64,000 nucleotides of DNA from Winogradskyella epiphytica (GTDB lineage: Bacteria > Bacteroidota > Bacteroidia > Flavobacteriales > Flavobacteriaceae): the NCBI RefSeq assembly GCF_003217215.1, contig NZ_QJTD01000001.1, positions 124,001 through 188,000 of the forward strand, written 5' to 3'. A program made the position numbers and the translations under genes. Below, piece after piece: positions 45,897 to 55,891 of this stretch. Each line of letters opens with the position of its first letter. The stretch's first letter is position 1. The notes below the pieces were generated by a model. That model did no database searches and was not told where the DNA came from. It was given only the letters and a program-made list of their open reading frames with translations.

Positions 45897-46746
45897 ATGA
45901 TTAAAAGCACATACGATACCGCAACGGATAGAGACCGACGATTTGAAAAGATCGATACTGTTATTTTCAAAAGACCCTTTTAGCGCTTCAAAAGAAATTG
46001 CCAAAGAAATCGCAGAACTCATCCGTGACAAACAAGCTCAGAACAAACCCTGTGTTTTAGGTTTAGCTACTGGAAACTCTCCCATTGAACTTTATTCGGA
46101 ATTGGTTAGGCTACATAAGTACGAAGGACTAAGTTTTAAGAATGTGATTTCTTTTAATTTGGACGAATACTATCCCATACAACCCGACTCAGAACAAAGT
46201 TTTTATCAGTTTATGAATATGTATTTGTTTGATCATATCGATATGCTTCCTGAAAACCATCATATCCCAGATGGTTGCTTAGCTAAAGACGCTATTGACG
46301 ATTATTGTACGGACTACGAAACTAAAATAGAAGCCTTATGCGGCATTGATCTTCAGATTTTAGGTATTGGTGCCAATGGACATATTGGTTTTAATGAATC
46401 GGGGTCACGAGAGGATTCTAAAACACGTTGGGTAGCTTTGGATGATATCACCATTAAAGAGGCTAGTCCTTATTTTTCTGGAATTGAACATACCCCAAAA
46501 GCAGCTATCACCTTAGGCGTTCAGAAAATTATGGAAGCGAAGCGTGTTATTTTAATGGCTTGGGGTCATAAAAAAGCCGAGATTATCAGTGCTGCTATTG
46601 AAGGTAAGGTAACTAAAAACGTTCCTCCTTCCTATTTACAGAAGCACCATAACGTGACCTTTGTGCTCGACCATGCGTCTTCCGCAAAACTGACACGAGT
46701 ACATTCTCCTGAGCGTTTGATTCCAACCCCATCAGGTAATAAATAA
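45897..46746 (+). pseudogene. nagB: Glucosamine-6-phosphate deaminase with an apparent +1 frameshift near the start
   Basis: The enzyme converts glucosamine-6-phosphate to fructose-6-phosphate and ammonia. From ATG 45897 the frame reads MIKSTYDTATDRDRRFEKID then TVIFKRPF and stops at 45983. The rest lies in another frame (45943-46746, 267 codons counting from a TTG). With three A instead of four at 45969-45972 the halves join as VIFK-DPFSASKEIAKEIAEL. The downstream part is intact: FNLDEYYPIQPDSEQSFY and GIGANGHIGFNESGSRE carry the catalytic Asp, His and Glu. A shortened but possibly active protein from the TTG cannot be excluded. It follows the oxidoreductase by 21 bp. Confidence 0.85.
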
Positions 46747-46767
46747 GAGCTTTTATCATATCACATA

Positions 46768-46798
46768 TTCAGGCTTGATAAGCTTTACCAAGCCTGAA
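46768..46798. terminator. Hairpin between convergent nagB and glutamate dehydrogenase genes
   Basis: TTCAGGCTTG (46768-46777) pairs perfectly with CAAGCCTGAA (46789-46798) over an 11-base loop. T-runs are short on both strands, so termination strength is uncertain. Confidence 0.5.
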
Positions 46799-46851
46799 AA
46801 TGCTCTATGTTTAGTTTAAATGAGGACTCCTCTTTCCATCTCCTAAATGAT

Positions 46852-48156
46852 TTATGGAAATATCCCTCGTTGTACATAGGCTTTTTCTACGCGCTCTATC
46901 GCTATGCAAAATGCTGCGGTTCTCATATCTACACCTTCTCTAACGGCATAGACAAAGACTTTATTGAAGTTCCCTTTTAATTTCTTTTCGAGCTTTTCCA
47001 TGACCTCGTCGTAATGCCATATCTCGCCACTTCGGTTTTGTAACCATTCGAAATAACTCGCAATAACCCCTCCTGAATTACATAAAATATCAGGGATAAT
47101 GGTAATGCCGCGATCGATTAAGATTTTTTCACCATCCACATTGGTCGGCCCATTAGCACCTTCAGCAATTAATTTAGCTTTAATATGTGGCGCATTCTCT
47201 TTTGTAATCTGGTTTCCTAGGGCCGCTGGAATACAAATATCACAGTCTAAAGCAAAGAAGTCATCATGATCGACGGTTTGTGAATTAGGGAAGTCAACAA
47301 TACTTCCTTTATTGGTTTTAGTGTATTGAAATAGATTTTCAACATTAATTCCTTTTTCGTTTTGAATGCTTCCGAAGGCATCTTGTACACCTACAAGTTT
47401 AGCACCATCTTTTTCTAAGAAATGAGAGGCCCAATACCCTACATTTCCAAAACCTTGAACAATAAATTTCTTACCTTTTAAGTTGATATCATTTTTATCT
47501 GCCCAAAAGATAATGGTTAAATACACGCCATAGCCTGTAGCTCTATCTCTACCTTCTAAGCCTCCCGACCCTTCTGGTTTACCTGTAACAATATGCTGAT
47601 TGGCAGTACGTTGTGCCGGAGGTCTTGTACTCATATAAGTATCTGCAATCCAAGCCATAGTTTGACTATTGGTATTGACATCTGGTGCTGGAATATCGTG
47701 TTCAGGACCAATATTATCGGCTAAAGCGTAAGTGAATCGCCTAGTGATTCGCTCTAATTCTGTTTCAGAAAATTTTGAAGGATCAATTTTAATGCCCCCT
47801 TTACCACCACCGTAAGGCAAGCCCGCTAAAGAACATTTCCATGTCATCCACATGGCTAAAGCACGTGCGGCATCTAAATCTACTGTAGGATGGTAACGTA
47901 ATCCGCCCTTATAAGGTCCTAAGGCGGCATTATGTTGCACCCGATAACCCGTAAACACTTCAACATCACCATTGTCCATTTTTACAGGAAAATTCACTAA
48001 AATCTCGTTATTAGTGATGCTCAGAATTTTTCTTATATGAGGATGTAGCTGTATACGATCGGCAGCATTATTAAATTGCTCCATCACATTATCCATCATC
48101 CCTCTTAAAGGCGGCTTTTTATGTTGAGTCTGTTTCTCTTTTTTTGATTTTGCCAT
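46852..48156 (-). CDS. gdhA: Glutamate dehydrogenase (Glu/Leu/Phe/Val family)
   Basis: This enzyme interconverts glutamate with 2-oxoglutarate and ammonia. The 434-residue length is that of the hexameric group. The motifs are GYRVQHNAALGPYKGGLRYH, the catalytic-lysine loop CSLAGLPYGGGKGGIKID, DIPAPDVNTNSQTMAWIAD and the Rossmann IVQGFGNVGYWASHFL. The start MAKSKKEKQTQHKKPP is a lysine-rich tail before the core. It is monocistronic on the minus strand. Cofactor preference (NAD or NADP) is not decided by what I can see. Confidence 0.95.
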   Translation of the reverse strand: MAKSKKEKQTQHKKPPLRGMMDNVMEQFNNAADRIQLHPHIRKILSITNNEILVNFPVKMDNGDVEVFTGYRVQHNAALGPYKGGLRYHPTVDLDAARALAMWMTWKCSLAGLPYGGGKGGIKIDPSKFSETELERITRRFTYALADNIGPEHDIPAPDVNTNSQTMAWIADTYMSTRPPAQRTANQHIVTGKPEGSGGLEGRDRATGYGVYLTIIFWADKNDINLKGKKFIVQGFGNVGYWASHFLEKDGAKLVGVQDAFGSIQNEKGINVENLFQYTKTNKGSIVDFPNSQTVDHDDFFALDCDICIPAALGNQITKENAPHIKAKLIAEGANGPTNVDGEKILIDRGITIIPDILCNSGGVIASYFEWLQNRSGEIWHYDEVMEKLEKKLKGNFNKVFVYAVREGVDMRTAAFCIAIERVEKAYVQRGIFP

Positions 48157-48259
48157 TTTTTAAAGGTGTAATTTTAGAATTATTAAATTTTACACCACTA
48201 AAATAATGTTTTTCGTAAGAAAAATATGTTTTGCCGAGAAATATCTAAATTATATAGAC

Positions 48260-49363
48260 TTAAATATCTTTCTTTTCCATAGAATTTTCATTTGCGAAGT
48301 ATATCGTACGTGTTGGAAAAGCCAATTCGATACCTTCTTGATCGAATCGCTTTTTTGTGCTTTCAAAAACATCGCATTTTAGAGTAAAGGAATCACCAAA
48401 TTTTGCCGACCATGCCCAGGCTCTAATTGTTATAGACGAATCATTAAATTTGGTTAAAGCTGTTCTTACTATTGGTTTTCCCTCCTTTTTTTCAAGTACC
48501 GTTCGGTTATCAATAATTAAAGGATGCTTTTCACATTCTTCTTGGAGTATTTTTTTGGCGAGATCGATATCACTACTATAAGAAATCCCCATTTCCACGT
48601 GCTCACAATTCTTCAATTCACCTAAATCGTAATTAATGAGTCGTTCTTTGTTAATGACAGCATTAGGAATTACAATCATCTTGTTTTCGAAATTTCTAAT
48701 AATGGTATGGCGTAATGTAATATCCGTTACCGTCCCTACCATTGTATCGGTTACCTTTATGACATCTCCTATTTTAAAGGGCTTAAAAGAAATAATGAAC
48801 AATCCACCAACGAGGTTAGACAGCGCTTCTTGTGAGGCTACACCGGCAATTAAAGCTATAATTCCCGCACCACCTAAAGCCGTTTGCGCAATGCCCTTCA
48901 TAGAAGGAAAAGCCATTAAGCAGAACAGCAGACCTAAAAAGCAGATGACAAATACCGCGAGGTATCTCAAGAATTTATAAGTTGTAGGATCTAGGTCTTG
49001 TGTGACCTTTTCTTGAATCTTATGTTTAAACCAATAATTACATAAGGTGGCGGCAATGATTGTGGCTACTGTAACAATCCCAAGATAGGCTGTAATTCTG
49101 AAGTAACCCACTAATAATTGGTCCTTGTCACGACTAACAAACACAAAGCTTAAAGCAATTATCCCTAAGACATACCATAAGGTTTTTATGGTTCTTTTAA
49201 TAAAACGGGTACGTCTTACTGGAGCTTCAGAAAAGCGTTTCACTTCCCTTTTAAGCATCCAACGACTTAGTACATTTGTTAACCAATTAAGCAGCAATAC
49301 CACCGAAATGACTATTGCTGCATAAATTAAATGTGATCTGTACGCTTCGAAAAATTCCGTCAT
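48260..49363 (-). CDS. MscS-family mechanosensitive channel
   Basis: This 367-residue membrane protein releases ions and osmolytes under hypo-osmotic tension. It has about four N-terminal membrane segments, then the glycine/alanine-rich pore helix (ALGGAGIIALIAGVASQEAL then SNLVGGLFIISFKPFKIGD). This is followed by the beta-domain VTDITLRHTIIRNFENKMIV and the cytosolic cage domain, ending LAFPTRTIYF. All parts expected of MscS are present, with one or two additional N-terminal segments compared with E. coli MscS (286). It stands alone between gdhA and the RND operon. Confidence 0.94.
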   Translation of the reverse strand: MTEFFEAYRSHLIYAAIVISVVLLLNWLTNVLSRWMLKREVKRFSEAPVRRTRFIKRTIKTLWYVLGIIALSFVFVSRDKDQLLVGYFRITAYLGIVTVATIIAATLCNYWFKHKIQEKVTQDLDPTTYKFLRYLAVFVICFLGLLFCLMAFPSMKGIAQTALGGAGIIALIAGVASQEALSNLVGGLFIISFKPFKIGDVIKVTDTMVGTVTDITLRHTIIRNFENKMIVIPNAVINKERLINYDLGELKNCEHVEMGISYSSDIDLAKKILQEECEKHPLIIDNRTVLEKKEGKPIVRTALTKFNDSSITIRAWAWSAKFGDSFTLKCDVFESTKKRFDQEGIELAFPTRTIYFANENSMEKKDI

Positions 49364-49453
49364 GTTTTTGTCGTTTTTTATTTAATCCTATCAAAGATAA
49401 TAGGAAATCATGACACTATCGCCTAATTATTTCAGCGTAAAAACAATAAGGAT

Positions 49454-50860
49454 TTACTTCCAACCACCACCAAGGGCTTGGTATAAATCTATAATCGCTT
49501 GTAATTGACTGTTCTTAGCATTTACTAAGCCTAAACTAGAATTTAATGCATTCTCTTCGGCTCTTAATACTTCGAGGTAGTTCGCTAAACCATTGTTTAA
49601 TAATTCCTCAGAATAAGTCGTAGCCACCTCATAAGCATCAAATTCTTTCTGCTTAATCTCTATTCTTTCCGTTGCAGAATTATAGGCATACATCGCATCA
49701 GACACCTCTTTTGAAGCCACTAATAGCGATTGTACAAAGTTTAATCGGGCTTGTTCTTGTTGAGCTTGAGACACCTCGTATTGGGTCTTAATTTTTCGAC
49801 CGTTTAAGATAGGTTGTGCTACACCTCCGATAATATTTGCAAATAAAGAATTCGCATTGAATAAATTATCTATATCTAAACTTTGTAAGCCCGCATTTGC
49901 CGATAACGTTAGCGATGGGTAGAAATTACTTCGCGCTACATTCGTCAATTCAAAGGCGTTTCTAAGGTTAAATTCAGCCGCTACCACATCTGGTCTATTA
50001 CTCAATAATTGAGACGGTACACCTAGCGTTAAATCCGTGGTAATTTCTTGTTCTGCAAGCGTTGAGCGTTCCATTTCCTGTGGCATTTCACCTAAAAGGA
50101 TTGCCAAGGTATTTTCTAGGATATGCGATTGTTGTTTAAGGTCTACTAAAATAGCTTGTGCTGTATACAACTGTGCTTCGGTTTGTTTAACCCCCACCTC
50201 AGTAACATTTCCAGCTTCCTTTAAGGCTCTAGAAGTTTCTAAACCATTCTCTCTCGTTATAATCGTTTGTTCTGTGATTTTAATTTGCTCATCTACAGAA
50301 AGCAACTGGTAATATACAGAAGCAATATTAGCTATCAAACGTGTTTTAACCGCTTTATGTGCCGCCACGGTTTGTAAATAGCGTGCCTGAAACGCACGTT
50401 TATTAGATCTAATTTTCCCCCAAACATCGGCCTCCCAAGACAAGGCTCCAGATAATTCATACTGATCTAAGGAGCTTCCCAAAGCACCAAATTGACCATT
50501 TTCTGAAGGCTCTTGATGCATATAACTTGCATTGGCTCCTAGAGTTGGGTAGTATCCGGCTTTACCTTGCTTAAAGTAAGCTTCAGAAGCAATTATCTGT
50601 TGGAGTGCTACTCTAATATCTATATTATTCTCTAAGCCTTTTTCGATATATTGAGTTAGAACAGGATCAGTGAATAAGGTTTTCCAAGACACATCGGCCA
50701 AGGTTAAGCTATCTTCAGAAATTTGATCGGTTCTAAACTTGGCTTCGTCTATATTTAATTCCGTGAGTTCAGGTTGCGTATACTCTTTTGCTACGAAACA
50801 CGATTGAAGCGTGAGCATTAGCGCAATGACTGAACTGAATTTTATGATTGTATTTTTCAT
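49454..50860 (-). CDS. RND efflux outer-membrane lipoprotein (OprM/NodT family)
   Basis: This is the outer-membrane channel of the tripartite pump. The 468-residue precursor has a lipoprotein signal (IALMLTLQSCFVAKEYTQPE), two outer-membrane efflux repeats with long coiled-coil helices, and conserved SWEADVWGKIRSNKRAFQAR and LLSNRPDVVAAEFNLRNAFE. It ends IDLYQALGGGWK, the typical NodT-family terminus. It lies 25 bp after the pump gene in one minus-strand operon: regulator, fusion protein, pump, channel. Confidence 0.95.
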   Translation of the reverse strand: MKNTIIKFSSVIALMLTLQSCFVAKEYTQPELTELNIDEAKFRTDQISEDSLTLADVSWKTLFTDPVLTQYIEKGLENNIDIRVALQQIIASEAYFKQGKAGYYPTLGANASYMHQEPSENGQFGALGSSLDQYELSGALSWEADVWGKIRSNKRAFQARYLQTVAAHKAVKTRLIANIASVYYQLLSVDEQIKITEQTIITRENGLETSRALKEAGNVTEVGVKQTEAQLYTAQAILVDLKQQSHILENTLAILLGEMPQEMERSTLAEQEITTDLTLGVPSQLLSNRPDVVAAEFNLRNAFELTNVARSNFYPSLTLSANAGLQSLDIDNLFNANSLFANIIGGVAQPILNGRKIKTQYEVSQAQQEQARLNFVQSLLVASKEVSDAMYAYNSATERIEIKQKEFDAYEVATTYSEELLNNGLANYLEVLRAEENALNSSLGLVNAKNSQLQAIIDLYQALGGGWK

Positions 50861-50885
50861 TACTTTACTATTTTCAAATTGTTGC

Positions 50886-53800
50886 TTATGCTTCCTCTTT
50901 AACTACTGATGGTTTTGTACTTACTTTCTCGTGTAACCATTGGAACAGTATGTACAGAATTGGAATAATAAATAATCCTAATAAAGTACCAATTAACATA
51001 CCTCCTACAGCTCCAGTACCAATCGCTCGGTTACCTTCTGCTCCAACACCAGATGCAATTACCAATGGTGTTAAACCAAATATAAAGGCTAAAGAAGTCA
51101 TTAAGATTGGTCTTAAACGTGCTTTAGCACCTTCGATGGCCGCATCAACAATAGTTAATCCTTGTCGTCTTCTTTGAAGCGCAAACTCTACAATTAGAAT
51201 GGCATTCTTCGCTAACAGACCAATTAACATCACTAGGGCGATCTGGAAATATATATTATTCTCTAGACCTGCTAGTTTCGTAGTGATAAAGGCGCCAAAG
51301 ATTCCCAATGGTAAAGAGAAGATAACCGCAAATGGAATCATATAACTTTCATATTGTGCCGCTAATAAGAAATACACGAATACCACAACTAGTATTAAAA
51401 TCATTCCCGTTTGGTTCCCTGCTGCAAGTTCCTCACGCGTTAAACCAGAATAGACTGTCGAGTAATTACTAGGTAATGACTTTGCTACTTCATTCACAGC
51501 TGCAATACCATCTCCTGTACTAAATCCTGGATTTAAAGCTCCAGTAATAGATGTCGAGTTAAACAAGTTGAAACGTGTTACCGATTGTGGACCAAAATCA
51601 CGCTCTAAAGTCACAAATTGTGTAATAGGGGCCATATCTCCAGAACCTGTTTTGATATACAGATTACTGATATCTTGTCTGTCCTTTCTATCTTCAGGCT
51701 TCGCTTGAATATACACACGATACTGTTTTCCGAAACGTGAAAAATCTGCCGCATAAACACTACCAATATACCCTTGCATTGTATTGAAAATGGTATTGAT
51801 ATTTACACCGTATTCTTTTGCCAATGGTACATTAATATCCATTCGGTATTGCGGGTACTTTGTACTAAAGGATGAGTTGGCATATTGAAATTCTGGTCGT
51901 TGACTCAGGTTTCTAATAAACTCTTGATTCGTTTTATCTAAGTCGGCAAAACTACCCCCAGATCTATCTAATAAGTTCAACTCTACACCTGCCGAGTTAC
52001 CAAATCCTGGGATACTTGGAGGCGAGAAGAAAATAATATTCGCTTCTGGTATGGTTGCTGCAATTCCGAATAACTGTCCAATAATTGCTTTTGCGGACAA
52101 ATCATCAGTTGTACGCTCACTCCAGTTTTTTAACTTAATAAAACCAAGACCATAGTTACTACCACCACCACTAATTAAACTTCTACCGTTAACTAATGTT
52201 ACCGCTTCAACTCCATTAATTTGTCTAATTTTCTTACTCAACATTTCATTGACCTCAGCAGTTCTATCTATAGATGCACCAGAAGGCAATTCAACATTGG
52301 TAAAAATAATTCCTCTATCTTCATCTGGAACAAATCCTGTTGGCGTTGTTGTAGAGGCATACCAAATACCAGCAACTGCTGCCACAAGAATTAACACGTT
52401 AATCCATTTGTGTTTGTATAGGAAACTTAAGGACTTCCCATATTTTAAAGTCATCGCATTGAAACCTCTGTTGAAGGCACTGTAGAAACGTTGTAATCTT
52501 GTTTTCTTCTTTTCTTCTTCAGAATGTGGTTTTAAGAATATAGCACATAATGCTGGACTCAGTGTTAATGCGTTTACGGCTGAAATTAAAATCGCCACAA
52601 TTAAGGTCACCCCAAACTGTTCGTAGAATACACCCGTTGGTCCTGTAATAAAGGTTACTGGCACAAACACCGCCGCCATTACTAAGGTAATAGACACAAT
52701 AGCTCCAGAGATTTCACTCATGGCCGTTATCGTTGCTTGCTCTATATCTTTGGCGCCTTCATCAATTTTAGCATGGACGGCTTCCACCACAACAATGGCA
52801 TCATCCACCACAATACCAATGGCTAATAACAGTGCGAAAAGCGTTAGTAAGTTAATCGAATACCCGAATAAATTCAGGAAGAAAAAGGTACCTATAATAG
52901 ATACCGGAACGGCAATAGCAGGAATTAAAGTAGATCTAAAGTCCTGTAAGAATAAAAACACTACTAGGAATACTAAAATAAAGGCTTCAATTAAAGTAGA
53001 AACTACTTTATTTACAGATGCATTTAAAAACTCATTGGTATCATAAGGAATGATATAATTAATCCCTTCTGGGAAACTCTCTTTTAAAGTGGCTAATTCT
53101 GCTTTTACTTCTTCAATAATCGCTTGTGCATCCGAACCTTTAGTTTGGAAAACACCTAGAGCCACGGCTGGATTACCATTTGTTTTAGCACTTGAGGCAT
53201 AAGACATAGCATCGAGTTCGATTTCAGCCACATCTTTAAGTCTTAAGAACTCACCATTCCCTAAAGATTTCACAATGATATTTTCATATTGTTCTTGATC
53301 ACTAAAACGACCTTCATAGGTAATCACATAAGAAAAGGCTTCCCCACTATTTTCACCTAAGGTACCAGCTGCTACTTCCTGACTTTGCTCATTAATTGCT
53401 GCTGTAATATCTGAAGGCGCTAAGCCATAAGCCGCTAACTTATCTGGTTTAATCCAAATACGCATCGCGTAATCTTTTCCACCAAAAATGGATACATCAC
53501 CCACACCTTTAACACGTTGAAAGGCAGGAACGACATTAATTTTTAAGTAGTTTTGAAGGTAAGTATCATTATAAGCTTCGTTCTCACTGAAGAAACTAAT
53601 AAACATTAAAGCACTTGTTTGTTGCTTTTGTGTTAATACCCCTGTTTGTCTTACGGCTGCTGGCAATAATGGATTGGCACGTGCCACACGGTTTTGAACG
53701 TTTACCGCAGCAATATCAGGATCGACATCTTGGTCGAAATATACCGTAATATCTGCTGTTCCACTGTTTGTTGCCGTAGAGGTGATATAAGTCATCCCTT

Positions 53801-54017
53801 CTACCCCGTTGATTTGCTCTTCTATTGGAATAATAACACTTTCCAATACGGTTCCAGCTGTTGCTCCTGGGTAAGATGCCGACACTTTAATGGTAGGCGG
53901 TGCAATATCTGGATATTGGGTCACGGAAAGGGATTGTAATCCTAGAATTCCCAGTATAACTATAATGATAGAGATCACTGTAGACAATACAGGTCTCGTA
54001 ATAAATGTTTTTAACAT
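50886..54017 (-). CDS. RND efflux pump, HAE1 family (AcrB-like)
   Basis: This 1043-residue inner-membrane proton/drug antiporter has 12 membrane helices in two halves with large periplasmic porter domains. It begins MLKTFITRPVLSTVISIIIV; motif D with the proton-relay Asp pair is LLAIGIVVDDAIVVVEAV in helix 4. The second half has LLAKNAILIVEFALQRRRQG and ARLRPILMTSLAFIFGLTPL, standard for AcrB/MexB. Length and motifs are complete. It sits between its membrane fusion protein and its outer-membrane channel. Substrates are probably amphiphilic toxic compounds but cannot be specified. Confidence 0.97.
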   Translation of the reverse strand: MLKTFITRPVLSTVISIIIVILGILGLQSLSVTQYPDIAPPTIKVSASYPGATAGTVLESVIIPIEEQINGVEGMTYITSTATNSGTADITVYFDQDVDPDIAAVNVQNRVARANPLLPAAVRQTGVLTQKQQTSALMFISFFSENEAYNDTYLQNYLKINVVPAFQRVKGVGDVSIFGGKDYAMRIWIKPDKLAAYGLAPSDITAAINEQSQEVAAGTLGENSGEAFSYVITYEGRFSDQEQYENIIVKSLGNGEFLRLKDVAEIELDAMSYASSAKTNGNPAVALGVFQTKGSDAQAIIEEVKAELATLKESFPEGINYIIPYDTNEFLNASVNKVVSTLIEAFILVFLVVFLFLQDFRSTLIPAIAVPVSIIGTFFFLNLFGYSINLLTLFALLLAIGIVVDDAIVVVEAVHAKIDEGAKDIEQATITAMSEISGAIVSITLVMAAVFVPVTFITGPTGVFYEQFGVTLIVAILISAVNALTLSPALCAIFLKPHSEEEKKKTRLQRFYSAFNRGFNAMTLKYGKSLSFLYKHKWINVLILVAAVAGIWYASTTTPTGFVPDEDRGIIFTNVELPSGASIDRTAEVNEMLSKKIRQINGVEAVTLVNGRSLISGGGSNYGLGFIKLKNWSERTTDDLSAKAIIGQLFGIAATIPEANIIFFSPPSIPGFGNSAGVELNLLDRSGGSFADLDKTNQEFIRNLSQRPEFQYANSSFSTKYPQYRMDINVPLAKEYGVNINTIFNTMQGYIGSVYAADFSRFGKQYRVYIQAKPEDRKDRQDISNLYIKTGSGDMAPITQFVTLERDFGPQSVTRFNLFNSTSITGALNPGFSTGDGIAAVNEVAKSLPSNYSTVYSGLTREELAAGNQTGMILILVVVFVYFLLAAQYESYMIPFAVIFSLPLGIFGAFITTKLAGLENNIYFQIALVMLIGLLAKNAILIVEFALQRRRQGLTIVDAAIEGAKARLRPILMTSLAFIFGLTPLVIASGVGAEGNRAIGTGAVGGMLIGTLLGLFIIPILYILFQWLHEKVSTKPSVVKEEA

Positions 54018-54056
54018 GGTCGTTTATGTTTTGATTTCGTAATGAATCGCTATAAA

Positions 54057-55199
54057 TTATTGAAACTCGGCTTTGATAGGTTCAGTAACACTATCAAAAT
54101 CTGTTTTTTGAGGCTGAACTGGTGTCCCTTCACGTAATTTCCCAACGCCAGTAACGATGACCGTCTCACCTTCTTCTAAACCAGAATCTATGATGAATAA
54201 GTTATCTGTTTTACCTTTGATTGAAATCGCTCTTGATGACGCAATCATAGCATCGGTAGAATCTTTCTTCACCGTATAAACAAATCTACTATTCTGATTT
54301 TCGAAAGTGGCCGATTGTGGTATTACTAAAACATTCTCAAATACGGTTGGCACTTTAATAGTACCGCTGTTTCCACTATTTAAAATTCCATTCGCATTAT
54401 CAAACAAGGCTCTAAATGAAATCGTACCTGTTTTCATATTCACTTGGGAATTTATAGTTTCAATTTTACCTTTCTTTGAATACTCCGTCCCATTAGCTAA
54501 AACTAAGGTCACTTCAGAAAGATTCTTAATCTTATCTTCTTTTGAATCCCCTTTCGCATTCTGGATAAAATCGATATACTCGCTTTCATTCATAGAAAAA
54601 TAAGCGAATACATTACTTATATCTGATACGGTAGTTAAAGGTATTTGGGTAGAAGGACTCACTAAAGATCCTTTTCTTAAGCGTATTTCACCTACATAAC
54701 CATCTACTGGACTCTTTATAGTACCATATCCAATGTTTGAAGCAATACTATTATAATTACTTTTTGCCTGTTGTAATTTGGCTTTTGCAGTCTCTAACTG
54801 AACCGCACTTATAATATTTTTCTCCACCAAAGGCTTTAATTTATCCACCTCAACTTGCGCTGCATTAACATTAGCTTTAGCTGCTGCTGCATCTTGGTTC
54901 ATAGATTGGGTCTCTATTTTAAATAAGGTTTGTCCCTTTCTTACTTTTTGACCTTCATCCACTAAAACATCAGTAATATATCCCGAAATTTTAGCTCTAA
55001 CCTCACTATTAATAACGCCCTCGAGACGTGTTGGATAATCCTTATAGGTAGTTACCGTCTTCGTAGGCACTTCTATTACAGGCAATGGCATAGCTCTTTG
55101 CTGACCAACCATAGGGTTTTTAGATGCTTGATCGTTTCCACATGATGTTACTAAAAATAGTACTAAAAGCGGCAGTATGTTTTTGGTGATTGTATTCAT
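54057..55199 (-). CDS. RND efflux membrane fusion protein (AcrA-like)
   Basis: This 380-residue periplasmic adaptor has a lipoprotein signal (ILPLLVLFLVTSCGNDQ). It has the split biotinyl-lipoyl domain with EVRAKISGYITDVLVDEGQK and IKSPVDGYVGEIRLRKGSLV, and between them an alpha-hairpin (NQDAAAAKANVNAAQVEVDK). The beta-barrel and membrane-proximal domains end with IDSGLEEGETVIVTGVGKLR. It lies 39 bp before the pump gene and 19 bp after the regulator gene, all on the minus strand. Confidence 0.96.
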   Translation of the reverse strand: MNTITKNILPLLVLFLVTSCGNDQASKNPMVGQQRAMPLPVIEVPTKTVTTYKDYPTRLEGVINSEVRAKISGYITDVLVDEGQKVRKGQTLFKIETQSMNQDAAAAKANVNAAQVEVDKLKPLVEKNIISAVQLETAKAKLQQAKSNYNSIASNIGYGTIKSPVDGYVGEIRLRKGSLVSPSTQIPLTTVSDISNVFAYFSMNESEYIDFIQNAKGDSKEDKIKNLSEVTLVLANGTEYSKKGKIETINSQVNMKTGTISFRALFDNANGILNSGNSGTIKVPTVFENVLVIPQSATFENQNSRFVYTVKKDSTDAMIASSRAISIKGKTDNLFIIDSGLEEGETVIVTGVGKLREGTPVQPQKTDFDSVTEPIKAEFQ

Positions 55200-55218
55200 T
55201 ATTATTAGTGTTTTAAGC

Positions 55219-55707
55219 TTACTGTTTTAATTTTTCGATTTCTGTTAGGGTATGATTTATTCGTTCTATTTGTTCATTTAAATGGCTTTCATATAATGAG
55301 CCCATTGACCTTTCTTTTTTAAACTTTTCAGGGTTATGATCTGCATTAAAATGATTGACTTTTTGAACAATTCTTAGGGCTTTCTCTAAACTATGAGCTT
55401 GTTGCTCCATCGTATTCTTAAGATAGAAATCCGAAGTTCTAAAATATCGCTTTCTATCCCCTGGCTTTGTGTAGTATTCTATAAAATGCAACTGCAATAG
55501 CACATTTATATTACTAGACACAGAGCTCTTACTCGCTTGCATGGTATTCACAATCTTCTCAAAGCTCATTCCGTCATAGGAAGACAGAATAAGTAAAGCG
55601 TAGATTCGCGAAGCTAAAGGCGATAAATTGGCCCGCTCTTCTAAATGAATACCAACTTCTTCAATAAGTTGCTTTTTTTCGTCTGACAATTCCATTTTTT
55701 CCAACAA
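55219..55707 (-). CDS. GbsR/MarR-type transcriptional regulator of the efflux operon
   Basis: This 162-residue winged-helix protein is similar to the GbsR branch of the MarR superfamily. The helix-turn-helix is FEKIVNTMQASKSSVSSNIN and the wing is HFIEYYTKPGDRKRYFRTSD. The N-terminus (SPLASRIYALLILSSYDGMS) is the dimer and effector part, and the C-terminal tail is coiled-coil. It is the first gene of the efflux operon. A 24-bp palindrome sits just upstream of its -7 box, so autoregulation, with pump induction by a bound compound, is likely. Confidence 0.92.
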   Translation of the reverse strand: MLEKMELSDEKKQLIEEVGIHLEERANLSPLASRIYALLILSSYDGMSFEKIVNTMQASKSSVSSNINVLLQLHFIEYYTKPGDRKRYFRTSDFYLKNTMEQQAHSLEKALRIVQKVNHFNADHNPEKFKKERSMGSLYESHLNEQIERINHTLTEIEKLKQ

Positions 55708-55724
55708 TCATTAATTTAACTTCG

Positions 55725-55759
55725 CAAAGTTATAGTTAGTTCGTTTCATATCGAACTAA
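55725..55759 (-). promoter_or_regulatory. Promoter and palindromic operator of the efflux operon
   Basis: On the minus strand a TAACTTTG -7 box (55725-55732) lies just downstream of the palindrome TTAGTTCG-8-CGAACTAA (55736-55759), which covers the region between -7 and -33. A dimeric repressor bound there would block the polymerase. The regulator start codon is 18 bases downstream of the box. Confidence 0.6.
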
Positions 55760-55816
55760 TCAACGTTAAGTATTTGTTAAATATTACTCAGAAAATTTAG
55801 AGTCGCCCTACTCACT

Positions 55817-55850
55817 AAAAAAAAACCTCTTTCTAATTAAAAGAGGTTTC
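55817..55850 (-). terminator. Intrinsic terminator of nhaA
   Basis: Read on the minus strand, AAACCTCTTT and AAAGAGGTTT form a perfect 10-bp stem over a short loop, followed by a run of T (A9 on the plus strand at 55817-55825). It starts about 42 bp after the nhaA stop. Confidence 0.9.
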
Positions 55851-55891
55851 TATTTTTGAGACTTATTATACAAGTCTGTAAGTTATATGTT

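Noticed and set aside
50848..53939. Several plus-strand frames of 78-109 codons antisense to the RND pump and channel
   Set aside because: Antisense shadows of well-supported genes.
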